Positions 1 to 6,017 of a stretch of 6,073 nucleotides of DNA are shown here, one piece after another (within the stretch, counting starts at the first letter, position 1; every line of letters begins with the position of its first letter). The notes beneath the pieces were generated by a model, which had not been told where the DNA came from, ran no database searches, and worked only from the letters and a program-made list of their open reading frames with translations. The position numbers and the translations under genes were made by a program. The stretch covers positions 1 through 6,073 of the forward strand of contig JAKALI010000271.1 in the NCBI GenBank assembly GCA_021813195.1, written 5' to 3'. This DNA is from Pseudomonadota bacterium. Lineage in GTDB: Bacteria > Pseudomonadota > Alphaproteobacteria > Rhizobiales > Hyphomicrobiaceae.

Positions 1-944
1 TGCACCTCGCCGTACTCGTCGACGACGAGCGCCATCTGTGCCTTTTTCTTTAGGAACTGGTTGAGCTGCGTTTTGACGCTGGTGGTGTCGGGCACGAACC
101 AGGGGGTCTGCGCAAAGCTCATGATGTCGAGCTTAGAAACATCCCAACCGACCCGGCCGAGCGCGGTCAAGAGATCCTTTGTGTGCAAGACCGCGACGAT
201 GTTTTCCGGTTCATCTTTCCACAACGGCATGCGCGTATACTGCGATTTCAGGATCTGATCGACGATCGCCTTTGGGTCCTCGTCGGCGTCCAGCGTCTCC
301 ATCTTGGTACGATGTATCATGATGTCGGCGACCTGAAGGTCGCGCAGGTCGAGGATGCCGCCAAGCATTTCCGCATCATGCTTTGGCACCACGCCTTCTT
401 TCGCTTGAAGATCGATCGTGCCGCGAATTTCTTCGTGCGCCGCGAGAATGTTGGCTTCGTCGTCGCGCTTCGTTGGTGTGAGCTTCAAGATGAGTTTCAC
501 AAGAGTTTCGATGACGACGACCGCTGGTCGCAGGCCCTTCACGAGCAAGCGCATGACCGGCGCGACATAGAGCGAAATCGTGTCGGAATAAGCGATCGCG
601 TAGGTCTTTGGCAGAACTTCCGAGAAAACCACCACAATGACGGTCATCACGATCGTGGCGTAAAAGACGCCAACGTCGCCAAACGCACCGATCAGCAAGC
701 TGGTGGTCAGGGCTGAAGCCATGATGTTGACCAGATTGTTGCCAAGCAAGATCGTGGAGATCAGCCGCTCAGGGTGTGCAATTAACTCATTCACTCGTCG
801 CGCCCGCTCGTTGCCCTCCTGCTCCAGCGCATGCATCCGGGCGCGAGATACGGCGGTCAATGCCGTCTCCGAGCCTGAGAAGAAGGCTGAGAGAAACAAC
901 AGAAAGACAACGGCGGCCAGGACCAGAATAATTTCCGCGGTCAT
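1..944 (-). CDS. HlyC/CorC-family CNNM/CBS-domain membrane protein, 3' end outside the window
   Basis: The frame stays open from an ATG at 944 to the window edge: 314 codons with no stop. It is an inner-membrane protein of the CorB/CorC/HlyC ('hemolysin-related') group, whose studied relatives take part in Mg2+ (and Co2+) transport or efflux. Residues 1-155 form the CNNM (DUF21) domain, with hydrophobic segments near 4-22, 62-87, 92-111 and 123-155. They carry the family signatures SGSETALTAVSRAR (23-36), LLGNNLVN (66-73) and FSEVLPKT (107-114). A first CBS domain spans about 205-262 (VADIMIHR, then YTRMPLW). A second starts near 271 and reaches VVDEYGEV at the edge. Missing are the end of CBS2 and the C-terminal CorC/HlyC domain, about 100 residues by family length. 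The ATG overlaps the stop of the 46-codon ORF (ATGA), which fixes this start; AAGAAG lies five bases upstream. Family assignment is secure, but the ion and the 'hemolysin' label are not. Confidence 0.93.
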   Translation of the reverse strand, partial: MTAEIILVLAAVVFLLFLSAFFSGSETALTAVSRARMHALEQEGNERARRVNELIAHPERLISTILLGNNLVNIMASALTTSLLIGAFGDVGVFYATIVMTVIVVVFSEVLPKTYAIAYSDTISLYVAPVMRLLVKGLRPAVVVIETLVKLILKLTPTKRDDEANILAAHEEIRGTIDLQAKEGVVPKHDAEMLGGILDLRDLQVADIMIHRTKMETLDADEDPKAIVDQILKSQYTRMPLWKDEPENIVAVLHTKDLLTALGRVGWDVSKLDIMSFAQTPWFVPDTTSVKTQLNQFLKKKAQMALVVDEYGEV

Positions 945-1081
945 GATTGCTTCTTGCGCTCCTGCGCGATCAGACGGAACTTCGATGAGATCTGGTGGGA
1001 AAGTGGCGGGCGATGCCGATCAGCGAGGACTGCGCCGCGCCAGTTCACGGTCCGTGTCACGTACCATTCCATTTCGATCAT
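941..1081 (-). CDS. 46-residue basic protein of unknown function, between aroB and the CNNM/CBS gene
   Basis: This short frame fills the whole gap between aroB and the transporter gene. Its ATG (1081-1079) shares ATGA with the aroB stop, and its TGA (943-941) shares ATGA with the transporter start. The product begins MIEMEWYVTR and ends IAQERKKQS. It has nine Lys/Arg against four Asp/Glu, two Trp, no Cys, no signal peptide and no membrane span, so a small basic cytoplasmic protein is likely. A second in-frame ATG at 1072 would give 43 residues. No Shine-Dalgarno sits near the first ATG, as often seen where translation is coupled to the preceding gene. I recognise no family. The evidence is positional: an open frame with overlaps at both ends and codon choice like its neighbours. 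It could instead be a non-functional frame that only carries ribosomes from aroB to the next gene. Confidence 0.55.
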   Translation of the reverse strand: MIEMEWYVTRTVNWRGAVLADRHRPPLSHQISSKFRLIAQERKKQS

Positions 1082-2232
1082 GCGGCCAGAGTGATTTCTC
1101 GCTCCAAGAATGCGCGCACGGCGTCTGGATCGACAGCACGTTCGACAAAAGCCTCACCGATGGCCCGTACCAGAATGAATGTCAGGCGGCCGTCGCGAAC
1201 CTTTTTGTCCTGGGCCATGAGGTCCATCAGGCGGTCGACGTTCGGCATATCGCCGGGGATACTTGCGATCCGCGTCGGCAGGCCGACGGCTTTAAAATGC
1301 GCTTCCACGCGCTCTGCAACCTCCTGAGCGATGAGGCCGCTCCCGACGGAAAAGCGAAATGCTTGTGCCATGCCGATGGCTATTGCTTCGCCATGCAACA
1401 AGCGGTCGCTGTAGCCCGCAAAGGCCTCCAGCGCATGGCCGAACGTATGACCCAAATTTAGGAGAGCGCGGTCACCCGTTTCTCGTTCGTCGCGTGCGAC
1501 GATTTCCGCTTTCGCGCGCACACTTTTCTCGATGGCGTAAGTTAGTTCGTCTGCTTGAAAAGCGAAGACCGCCGGCGCATGGGTCTCGAGCCAGGTGAAG
1601 AACTCGGCATCTCCCAACAAGCCATACTTGGCGACTTCCGCGTAGCCCGCTCGCATTTGCCGAGCGGGCAAGGTTTTTAAGACGTCCGTATCGGCGATAA
1701 CCAAACTTGGCTGATGGAAGGCGCCGATCAAATTCTTACCCTGCGGCGTGTTGATGCCGGTCTTGCCGCCGACCGAGCTGTCGACCTGGGCCAAGAGTGA
1801 AGTCGGGATCTGGACGAAGCGAACACCACGGCGCAGGATGGCCGCGGCGAACCCGGCCAGATCGCCGATGACGCCCCCGCCGAATGCGAGGATCAAATCG
1901 CCGCGTTCAAGTCCCAATTTCAGCAGATCCTGCGACAGAGAGTCGAGAACCGCGAAACTCTTCGTCGCTTCGCCGGCTTCCAAAATTATGGAGCCAGCAA
2001 GCCTGCCCTCGGCGCGCAGGGCTGCTTCGAGGGTCGGCAGATGATGGGCGGCGACGTTGCGGTCGCTCACGATGCCGCAGCGTGCTTTGCCAAGGCGCGA
2101 TGCGATGAGCCGGCCAGCCTGACCAATCAGCTCCGGGCCGATCAGGACGTCGTAGCTTCGCTCGCCGAGTGCAACGGTTACGGTCCGCAAAGCTCGGGGG
2201 GTGGCGGAGAGCGAATGGGCCAGCGTCGGCAT
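1078..2232 (-). CDS. aroB: 3-dehydroquinate synthase
   Basis: AroB converts DAHP to 3-dehydroquinate, the second step of the shikimate pathway, in the cytoplasm, using NAD+ and a divalent metal (usually Zn2+ or Co2+). The 384-residue product matches the usual length of about 360-380. Visible motifs are the NAD-binding FGGGVIGDLAGFAA (117-130), the PTSLLAQVDSSVGGKTGIN stretch (143-161), GYAEVAKYG (196-204), NLGHTFGHALEA (259-270) and LLHGEAIAIGM (278-288). The metal ligands by comparison with E. coli are E199, H262 and H280; the 63-residue gap between the first two equals that of E. coli E184/H247. All key residues are present. The ATG at 2232 leaves about 16 residues before the conserved TVTVALGERSYDVLIG core; an AAGG lies 12 bases upstream, a poor but usable ribosome site. 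It sits 94 bases after aroK, the same pathway, and overlaps the next ORF by four bases. Confidence 0.97.
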   Translation of the reverse strand: MPTLAHSLSATPRALRTVTVALGERSYDVLIGPELIGQAGRLIASRLGKARCGIVSDRNVAAHHLPTLEAALRAEGRLAGSIILEAGEATKSFAVLDSLSQDLLKLGLERGDLILAFGGGVIGDLAGFAAAILRRGVRFVQIPTSLLAQVDSSVGGKTGINTPQGKNLIGAFHQPSLVIADTDVLKTLPARQMRAGYAEVAKYGLLGDAEFFTWLETHAPAVFAFQADELTYAIEKSVRAKAEIVARDERETGDRALLNLGHTFGHALEAFAGYSDRLLHGEAIAIGMAQAFRFSVGSGLIAQEVAERVEAHFKAVGLPTRIASIPGDMPNVDRLMDLMAQDKKVRDGRLTFILVRAIGEAFVERAVDPDAVRAFLEREITLAA

Positions 2233-2326
2233 CGTTGGTTTCAGCCTTTTTTGTCACATCGAGGTGAGCTCCTGCACGCGCGAGAGCCACCGTTTCGAAC
2301 ATTCAGTTCGCCGAACACGCTTCCAT

Positions 2327-2914
2327 TCAACCAGATGGCAACGGTTCGGGCAGCAGCCGCGTTTTGAGCGCTGCGACAATTTCGTTCACGATAACCTCAT
2401 GCGGCACATCGCGGCTCTCGACGGTAATCGCCGCTTGTGCATAAACCGGATAGCGTTGCTCGATCAGCTCGGGCATGATTGTTTCGGGGTCGCCACGTTT
2501 CAAGAGCGGGCGGTGGTCGCGCTTGGCCACCCGACGCATGAGCACGGGTAACTCGGCCCGAAGCCAGACGGAGATACCACGTTCGGCGATGCTCTGACGG
2601 GTTTGGGGGTTCAAAAAAGCACCGCCGCCGGTCGCCAACACCTGTGGCCCGCTCTCGAGAAGACGGGCAAGGACGCGCCGTTCGCCGTCGCGGAAATACT
2701 GTTCCCCATGGTCCTCGAAGATTTCGTTGATGGTTTTGGCGGCGACCCGCTCGATTTCTTCGTCCGCGTCGACGAACGGCAGCCCGAGCCGAGCCGCCAG
2801 CCTGCGACCCACAGAAGATTTCCCGCAGCCCATCAAGCCGACGAGGACGATCGAGCGGGTGCCGAGCGCTTCAATGAGGCGGGTCGTATTCGTGCTCTGC
2901 CGGGGCGCGTCCAT
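2327..2914 (-). CDS. aroK: shikimate kinase
   Basis: AroK phosphorylates shikimate at the 3-hydroxyl with ATP, the fifth step toward chorismate, in the cytoplasm. From the ATG at 2914 the product has 195 residues, normal for the family. The P-loop is GLMGCGKSSVG (26-36, with K32 and S33). Shikimate-binding positions are in FVDADEEIE (D51), YFRDGE (R75) and TGGG (95-98). The lid motif is RDHRPLL (R125), followed by QRYPVYAQAA (R144), which contacts the adenine side in known structures. The frame stays open upstream to a TTG at 3004, giving 225 residues, but that extra stretch is polar, matches nothing I know, and overlaps a possible promoter, so I prefer the ATG. No clear Shine-Dalgarno precedes the ATG, so the start is less certain than the identity. 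AroB follows on the same strand, so the two form a shikimate pair. Confidence 0.95.
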   Translation of the reverse strand: MDAPRQSTNTTRLIEALGTRSIVLVGLMGCGKSSVGRRLAARLGLPFVDADEEIERVAAKTINEIFEDHGEQYFRDGERRVLARLLESGPQVLATGGGAFLNPQTRQSIAERGISVWLRAELPVLMRRVAKRDHRPLLKRGDPETIMPELIEQRYPVYAQAAITVESRDVPHEVIVNEIVAALKTRLLPEPLPSG

Positions 2915-2992
2915 AGGGGTCGGGTGCTGGAGTGAAGGCGAATCATGCGAAACATCAGACCGCCGCTGCAGTGGGTCTTGCGTGTCGAGCTG

Positions 2993-3021
2993 TGTATCGC
3001 CCAACGGCGCTGAAAGATCAA
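2993..3021 (-). promoter_or_regulatory. possible sigma70-type promoter for aroK
   Basis: On the minus strand TTGATC (3021-3016) and GATACA (2998-2993) are separated by 17 bases. The first matches TTGACA at four positions and the second matches TATAAT at three, so this is weak. Transcription from here would begin near 2985, inside the TTG-initiated extension of aroK, and would favour the ATG at 2914. No operator or terminator-like structure is visible around it. Confidence 0.25.
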
Positions 3022-3123
3022 ATCAGGCAGCGATCTCGCTGTCGGTCCGTGGCGACCCGAGAACCTTCACGGTCGTCATCGGCGACACAATCGTGCCCAG
3101 TTGAATCGCCATATCACAGCCCC

Positions 3124-3130
3124 AGGGTGG
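3124..3130 (+). promoter_or_regulatory. ribosome-binding site of the 48-residue membrane protein gene
   Basis: AGGGTGG lies ten bases before the ATG at 3141, a purine-rich match to the anti-Shine-Dalgarno sequence at an acceptable distance. It supports the idea that this very short ORF is translated. Confidence 0.45.
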
Positions 3131-3140
3131 ACAACTCATC

Positions 3141-3287
3141 ATGCCGAGCTTGTTGCGATTTTTGGCGTTCTGCGGGGTACTGGCCGGAGCCGGGGCCGTG
3201 GGGCTGTACGTTTTGGCGACACACTACGAGCCCGTCCAGCAAGAAGAGGTCAAGGCGGTACCGGGCGTGAAAATTCGCAATCCGTGA
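3141..3287 (+). CDS. 48-residue single-span membrane protein, conserved type found between aroK and xerD
   Basis: The frame reads MPSLLRFLAFCGVLAGAGAV, then GLYVLATHYEPVQQEEVKAV and a short tail ending KIRNP before TGA. Residues 4-26 form one strongly hydrophobic segment with Arg6 at its N-terminal side. The 22-residue tail is charged, contains an acidic QQEEV stretch and ends in basic residues. This fits an inner-membrane protein with a short N-terminus in the cytoplasm and the tail in the periplasm. From memory, many Rhizobiales carry a similar tiny protein at this spot, with the same pattern of membrane segment, LA-x(3)-EP and a Glu-containing tail; its role is unknown and some database labels ('histidine kinase') are plainly wrong for a protein of this size. 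It starts the plus-strand cluster, diverging from aroK, and lies 48 bases before the exported-protein gene. An uncleaved signal anchor is likelier than a cleaved signal because no good cleavage site follows. Confidence 0.7.
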   Translation: MPSLLRFLAFCGVLAGAGAVGLYVLATHYEPVQQEEVKAVPGVKIRNP

Positions 3288-3335
3288 CTTGGCCCCGACC
3301 GGGCACAATCTTCCTGGCAACAACCGCGACACGAC

Positions 3336-5048
3336 ATGCTCCGCCTCCCGATTGAACGTCGCGCCCTCATCACAGCAGCGATTGCGCTGTCTGTGATGGG
3401 CACCGCCGGCGGCGCCTGGGCGCAAGCTCCAGTCGGGGACGCAGGGGGCGGCGGAACGACGGGCACCGTCACGCGCGAAGATCTCGCTCCGGTCATGGCG
3501 AGCGATGGTTCGGGATTGCCGCATGAGCTCTGGCGCGGCCTGACCCTTGCCGATCTTGAAAGTCTATTGTCGCGGGTGGATTTGCCGCCCAGATCGCCTA
3601 CGCTCCATGCGCTGCTCAAGCGCCTGCTGACAAGCGAAGTCGGCCCGCCTGCCGATGCGGCGAACGGGTCACGCTTCTTAGCGGTGCGTGTCGAAGCCCT
3701 GGATCGGATGGGGCTTTACGACGATTCCGCTCGCCTGTTGGCTGATCGGCAAGTATCCGACTTTGATCCGATACTGAAGGTCCTCGCCGCTCGCACGCAC
3801 CTGGCACAGGGCGAAACGACCAAGGGGTGCGCCGGGGTTCGTCACTTGGCTACCGCCATCTCCTCTCTACCGGAGCGACTGCGCAATCTAACCCTCGTTC
3901 TATCAGCCTATTGCACAGCGGCATCCGGAGACAAGGACGGCGCGCTGATGCTGGTGGCCCTCGCCCGTGAGCAGGGGAGCGACGCGTCCGTAAGTCTCGA
4001 TGCCATTGACGCTTATGCAAGTGGTGGTGTCGTGCGCCTCGCAGACGGGGCACCGATCGATCTGGTGGACTGGCTCAGCCTTAAGCTTTCCGCCACCGTT
4101 CCCCTGGCGACTGTCTTAACCACAGCGCGCCCAGGCGTTCTGGCCGCCATCGCAAAGTCCAGTGCTGGCGATGTCGAGATGCAAATTCTCGCAGCTGAGG
4201 CCGCTGCCCGGCTCAATGCGACTTCACCCGCCGATCTCGCCGCTGCCTACATGCGCGTTGGGCTTGTGCGTCAAGCTGGCTCAACGCCAAATTCCGGTGC
4301 TGGCGATGGCGTGCGGCGCGCGCAACTTTTCGCAGCATGCAAGAGTGAGCGCGCGGCGCTGAAACGCACGCGCCTCATTCGCCGTTTTCTGGACGACGTG
4401 CGCCGCGTCGGGCTCTACTGGCAGGGTCTCCTGATTGTGGCGCAAGACGTCAAGGAAATTCCAGCGACCGCCGAAGTCGGCTGGTTCGCCGAGACGGCCA
4501 TCGAGTCGGCTCTGGTGTCGGGTGATTTCAATGCGGTCCGCAGCTGGGTGGCGTTTGGCCGCTCGCTCGACCGTCCTAACCCTCAAGGTGAAGTTGCGCT
4601 CGAGCATTGGCTGGCGCTCGCCGATATCGCCGATCCGGCCGCCCGTTCAAGCCGCGCTACCCATCTTGATGCCGTGACCATTCTCGCTCAGCGCGGGCAG
4701 GTCGCCTCCGACCACTTGCATCGTACCGCGACGGTCCTCGACGCGCTCGACATCCAGGTGCCGATCCCGTTGTGGGAGCTTGCCAGTCGCACACCGCAGC
4801 CGGCAACAGGTCATCTGCCGGCAACAGGCGTCTTGTCAGCGCTGGCCGAGAGTGCGAAGCAGCAGGAGTTCGGCCGGACGGTCTTGCTCACCATGGAGGC
4901 GCTCGGCCCCGATGGGGCGGACGGTGCACACATGATCGCCCTGGGCGATGCGATCCGGGCTCTGCGCCGCGCTGGCCTCGATCAGGACGCCCGCAAGCTT
5001 GCGTTGGAAGCGCTGTTCAGCAGTTGGCCGCGTACACCTGGCGGCTAA
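3336..5048 (+). CDS. exported alanine-rich helical (TPR-like) protein of unknown function
   Basis: The 570-residue product starts with a clear signal peptide: basic MLRLPIERR, a hydrophobic stretch at 10-24, and an AWA|QAP cleavage site after residue 29. ERRAL resembles a Tat twin arginine only loosely, so Sec export is likelier. A Gly/Thr-rich linker (33-44) leads into a long mostly helical, alanine- and leucine-rich body. Segments such as LDRMGLYDDSARLLAD (122-137) and IRALRRAGLDQDARKLALEA in the C-terminal part look like degenerate TPR helix pairs. Cysteines are at 165, 193 and 335; the first two flank a helix pair and could form a disulfide. I see no catalytic motif. I recall alphaproteobacterial proteins of this shape beside xerD, sometimes carrying the dubious label 'antifreeze glycopeptide-related'. 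The best guess is a periplasmic scaffold protein. The start has no obvious ribosome site and is chosen for the signal peptide. The stop is three bases before the first possible xerD start. Confidence 0.85.
   Translation: MLRLPIERRALITAAIALSVMGTAGGAWAQAPVGDAGGGGTTGTVTREDLAPVMASDGSGLPHELWRGLTLADLESLLSRVDLPPRSPTLHALLKRLLTSEVGPPADAANGSRFLAVRVEALDRMGLYDDSARLLADRQVSDFDPILKVLAARTHLAQGETTKGCAGVRHLATAISSLPERLRNLTLVLSAYCTAASGDKDGALMLVALAREQGSDASVSLDAIDAYASGGVVRLADGAPIDLVDWLSLKLSATVPLATVLTTARPGVLAAIAKSSAGDVEMQILAAEAAARLNATSPADLAAAYMRVGLVRQAGSTPNSGAGDGVRRAQLFAACKSERAALKRTRLIRRFLDDVRRVGLYWQGLLIVAQDVKEIPATAEVGWFAETAIESALVSGDFNAVRSWVAFGRSLDRPNPQGEVALEHWLALADIADPAARSSRATHLDAVTILAQRGQVASDHLHRTATVLDALDIQVPIPLWELASRTPQPATGHLPATGVLSALAESAKQQEFGRTVLLTMEALGPDGADGAHMIALGDAIRALRRAGLDQDARKLALEALFSSWPRTPGG
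4800..4835 (+). repeat. imperfect 18-base tandem duplication inside the exported-protein gene
   Basis: Two adjacent 18-base units match at 13 positions, and the first 11 bases of each (CCGGCAACAGG) are identical. The period is a multiple of three, so the reading frame is kept and the protein gains PATGHL-PATGVL at residues 489-500. The Pro/Gly content suggests a flexible linker between two helical parts. It probably arose by a local slippage duplication. Confidence 0.6.
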
Positions 5049-5052
5049 AGGA
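5047..5052 (+). promoter_or_regulatory. xerD ribosome-binding site overlapping the upstream stop codon
   Basis: AAAGGA overlaps the TAA (5046-5048) of the preceding gene. It runs into the ATG at 5052, too close to serve it, but is five bases from the ATG at 5058 and eight from the one at 5061. The true xerD start is therefore probably one of the latter two, and translation is probably coupled to the upstream gene. Confidence 0.6.
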
Positions 5053-5057
5053 TGAGC

Positions 5058-6017
5058 ATGATGAACGACAGCCGTTGTAGCGAAGATCGCGCGCTCATCG
5101 CAGCGTTCCTGAACATGCTGGAGAATGAAAAGGGAGCTGCCGCGAATACGATCGACGCCTACCGGCGTGATCTCGACGACTTCCTGCTCTTTCTGGCGAG
5201 CACCCGAACGCCAGTTTGTCGTGCCACGCGCGAAAGTATACGCAGCTATCTCGAACACTTAGGCCGCGCGGGGCTTGCCGCCTCCTCGCGCGCCCGACGC
5301 TTGTCCGCGTTGCGGCAATTCTATCGCTTTCTGGAAACCGAAGACATCATTGCTGAAAATCCGGCAAGTAAAGCGCGCATGCCCAAACAAAGGCGGGCGA
5401 TCCCGCGCACGCTCTCAGTTGCGGACGTCGACCGGCTCATCACATTTGCCCGTGCGGCGTGTGAAGGGCTGAAGGGACGCGAACTGGTGCGGGCGGTACG
5501 ATTTCATGCGTTGCTCGAACTCGCTTACGCCACGGGTATGCGCGTGAGCGAACTCGTTTCTTTGCCGCGGTCTGTCTTGAAGGGTGACCCCCGCGTCCTG
5601 ACGATTCGTGGTAAGGGAGGACGGGAGCGTCTTGTGCCGCTCAACGCACCTGCGCGTGACGCGCTGGAGCGCTATTTGAAGCTCGGCCATTGCCCCGAGG
5701 ATGGTGTTGCGCCGCTGCGCACCCCAAAATGGCTGTTCCCATCGCGCAGCGCCGAAGGCCACCTCACGCGCCAACGATTTGCGCAGGATCTCAAAGAAGC
5801 TGCGCTCGCAGCGGGATTGGATCCCACACGCGTATCGCCGCACGTGTTGCGGCACGCCTTCGCCAGTCATCTGCTCGATCGCGGTGCGGACTTGCGCGTC
5901 GTGCAGCAGCTTCTTGGTCATGCAGATATCTCGACGACTGAGATCTATACACACGTTCTCGAAGAACGCTTGAAGGCGATCGTATTTGAACATCATCCGC
6001 TTGCCGAGCGAACGTGA
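5058..6017 (+). CDS. xerD: site-specific tyrosine recombinase XerD
   Basis: XerD acts with XerC at the chromosomal dif site, where FtsK activates strand exchange to resolve chromosome dimers at division. The 319-residue product has an N-terminal SAM-like core-binding domain (about 10-100, with ANTIDAYRRDLDDFLLFL and SSRARRLSALRQFYRFL) and a C-terminal catalytic domain. All six catalytic residues are visible: R162 (YATGMRVSEL), K186 (IRGKGGRERLVPL), H262 and R265 (SPHVLRHAFASHLL), H288 (QQLLGHADIS) and the nucleophile Y297 (TTEIYTHV). The stretch HVLRHAFASHLLDRGADLRV and the HHPLAER end resemble E. coli XerD more than XerC or phage integrases. The length is close to the E. coli protein's 298 residues. 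The ATG at 5052 would add two residues, and one at 5061 would remove one; 5058 is chosen by ribosome-site spacing. No dif-like site was recognised in the window, as expected, since dif lies near the terminus. Confidence 0.95.
   Translation: MMNDSRCSEDRALIAAFLNMLENEKGAAANTIDAYRRDLDDFLLFLASTRTPVCRATRESIRSYLEHLGRAGLAASSRARRLSALRQFYRFLETEDIIAENPASKARMPKQRRAIPRTLSVADVDRLITFARAACEGLKGRELVRAVRFHALLELAYATGMRVSELVSLPRSVLKGDPRVLTIRGKGGRERLVPLNAPARDALERYLKLGHCPEDGVAPLRTPKWLFPSRSAEGHLTRQRFAQDLKEAALAAGLDPTRVSPHVLRHAFASHLLDRGADLRVVQQLLGHADISTTEIYTHVLEERLKAIVFEHHPLAERT

Noticed and set aside
183..716. 177-codon plus-strand ORF
   Set aside because: It lies wholly antisense to the CNNM/CBS gene, whose minus-strand frame carries clear family motifs. 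The plus-strand translation is rich in His, Asp and Arg with no recognisable domain.
1046..1056. Palindrome CACGGTCCGTG as an operator
   Set aside because: Eleven bases with a single-base centre, inside the probable 46-codon ORF and not near a promoter. It is too short and too common to support a binding site.
703..1461. 252-codon plus-strand ORF
   Set aside because: It is antisense to the transporter start, the 46-codon ORF and aroB. The composition is Arg/Ser/Cys-rich, typical of a shadow frame in GC-rich DNA.
1907..2302. 131-codon minus-strand ORF beginning in the aroK-aroB gap
   Set aside because: It overlaps the first third of aroB in another frame. After about 35 residues it becomes an Arg-rich shadow; AroB's conserved N-terminus is in the other frame.
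3114..3619. Minus-strand ORFs of 131-136 codons opposite the start of the exported-protein gene
   Set aside because: They oppose the signal peptide and the 48-codon membrane protein. Their translations show no domain and have shadow-like composition.
5058..6017. The tyrosine recombinase as a mobile-element integrase
   Set aside because: Its size, XerD-like C-terminal motifs and housekeeping neighbours, and the lack of a tRNA, attachment repeats or phage genes, point to chromosomal XerD.
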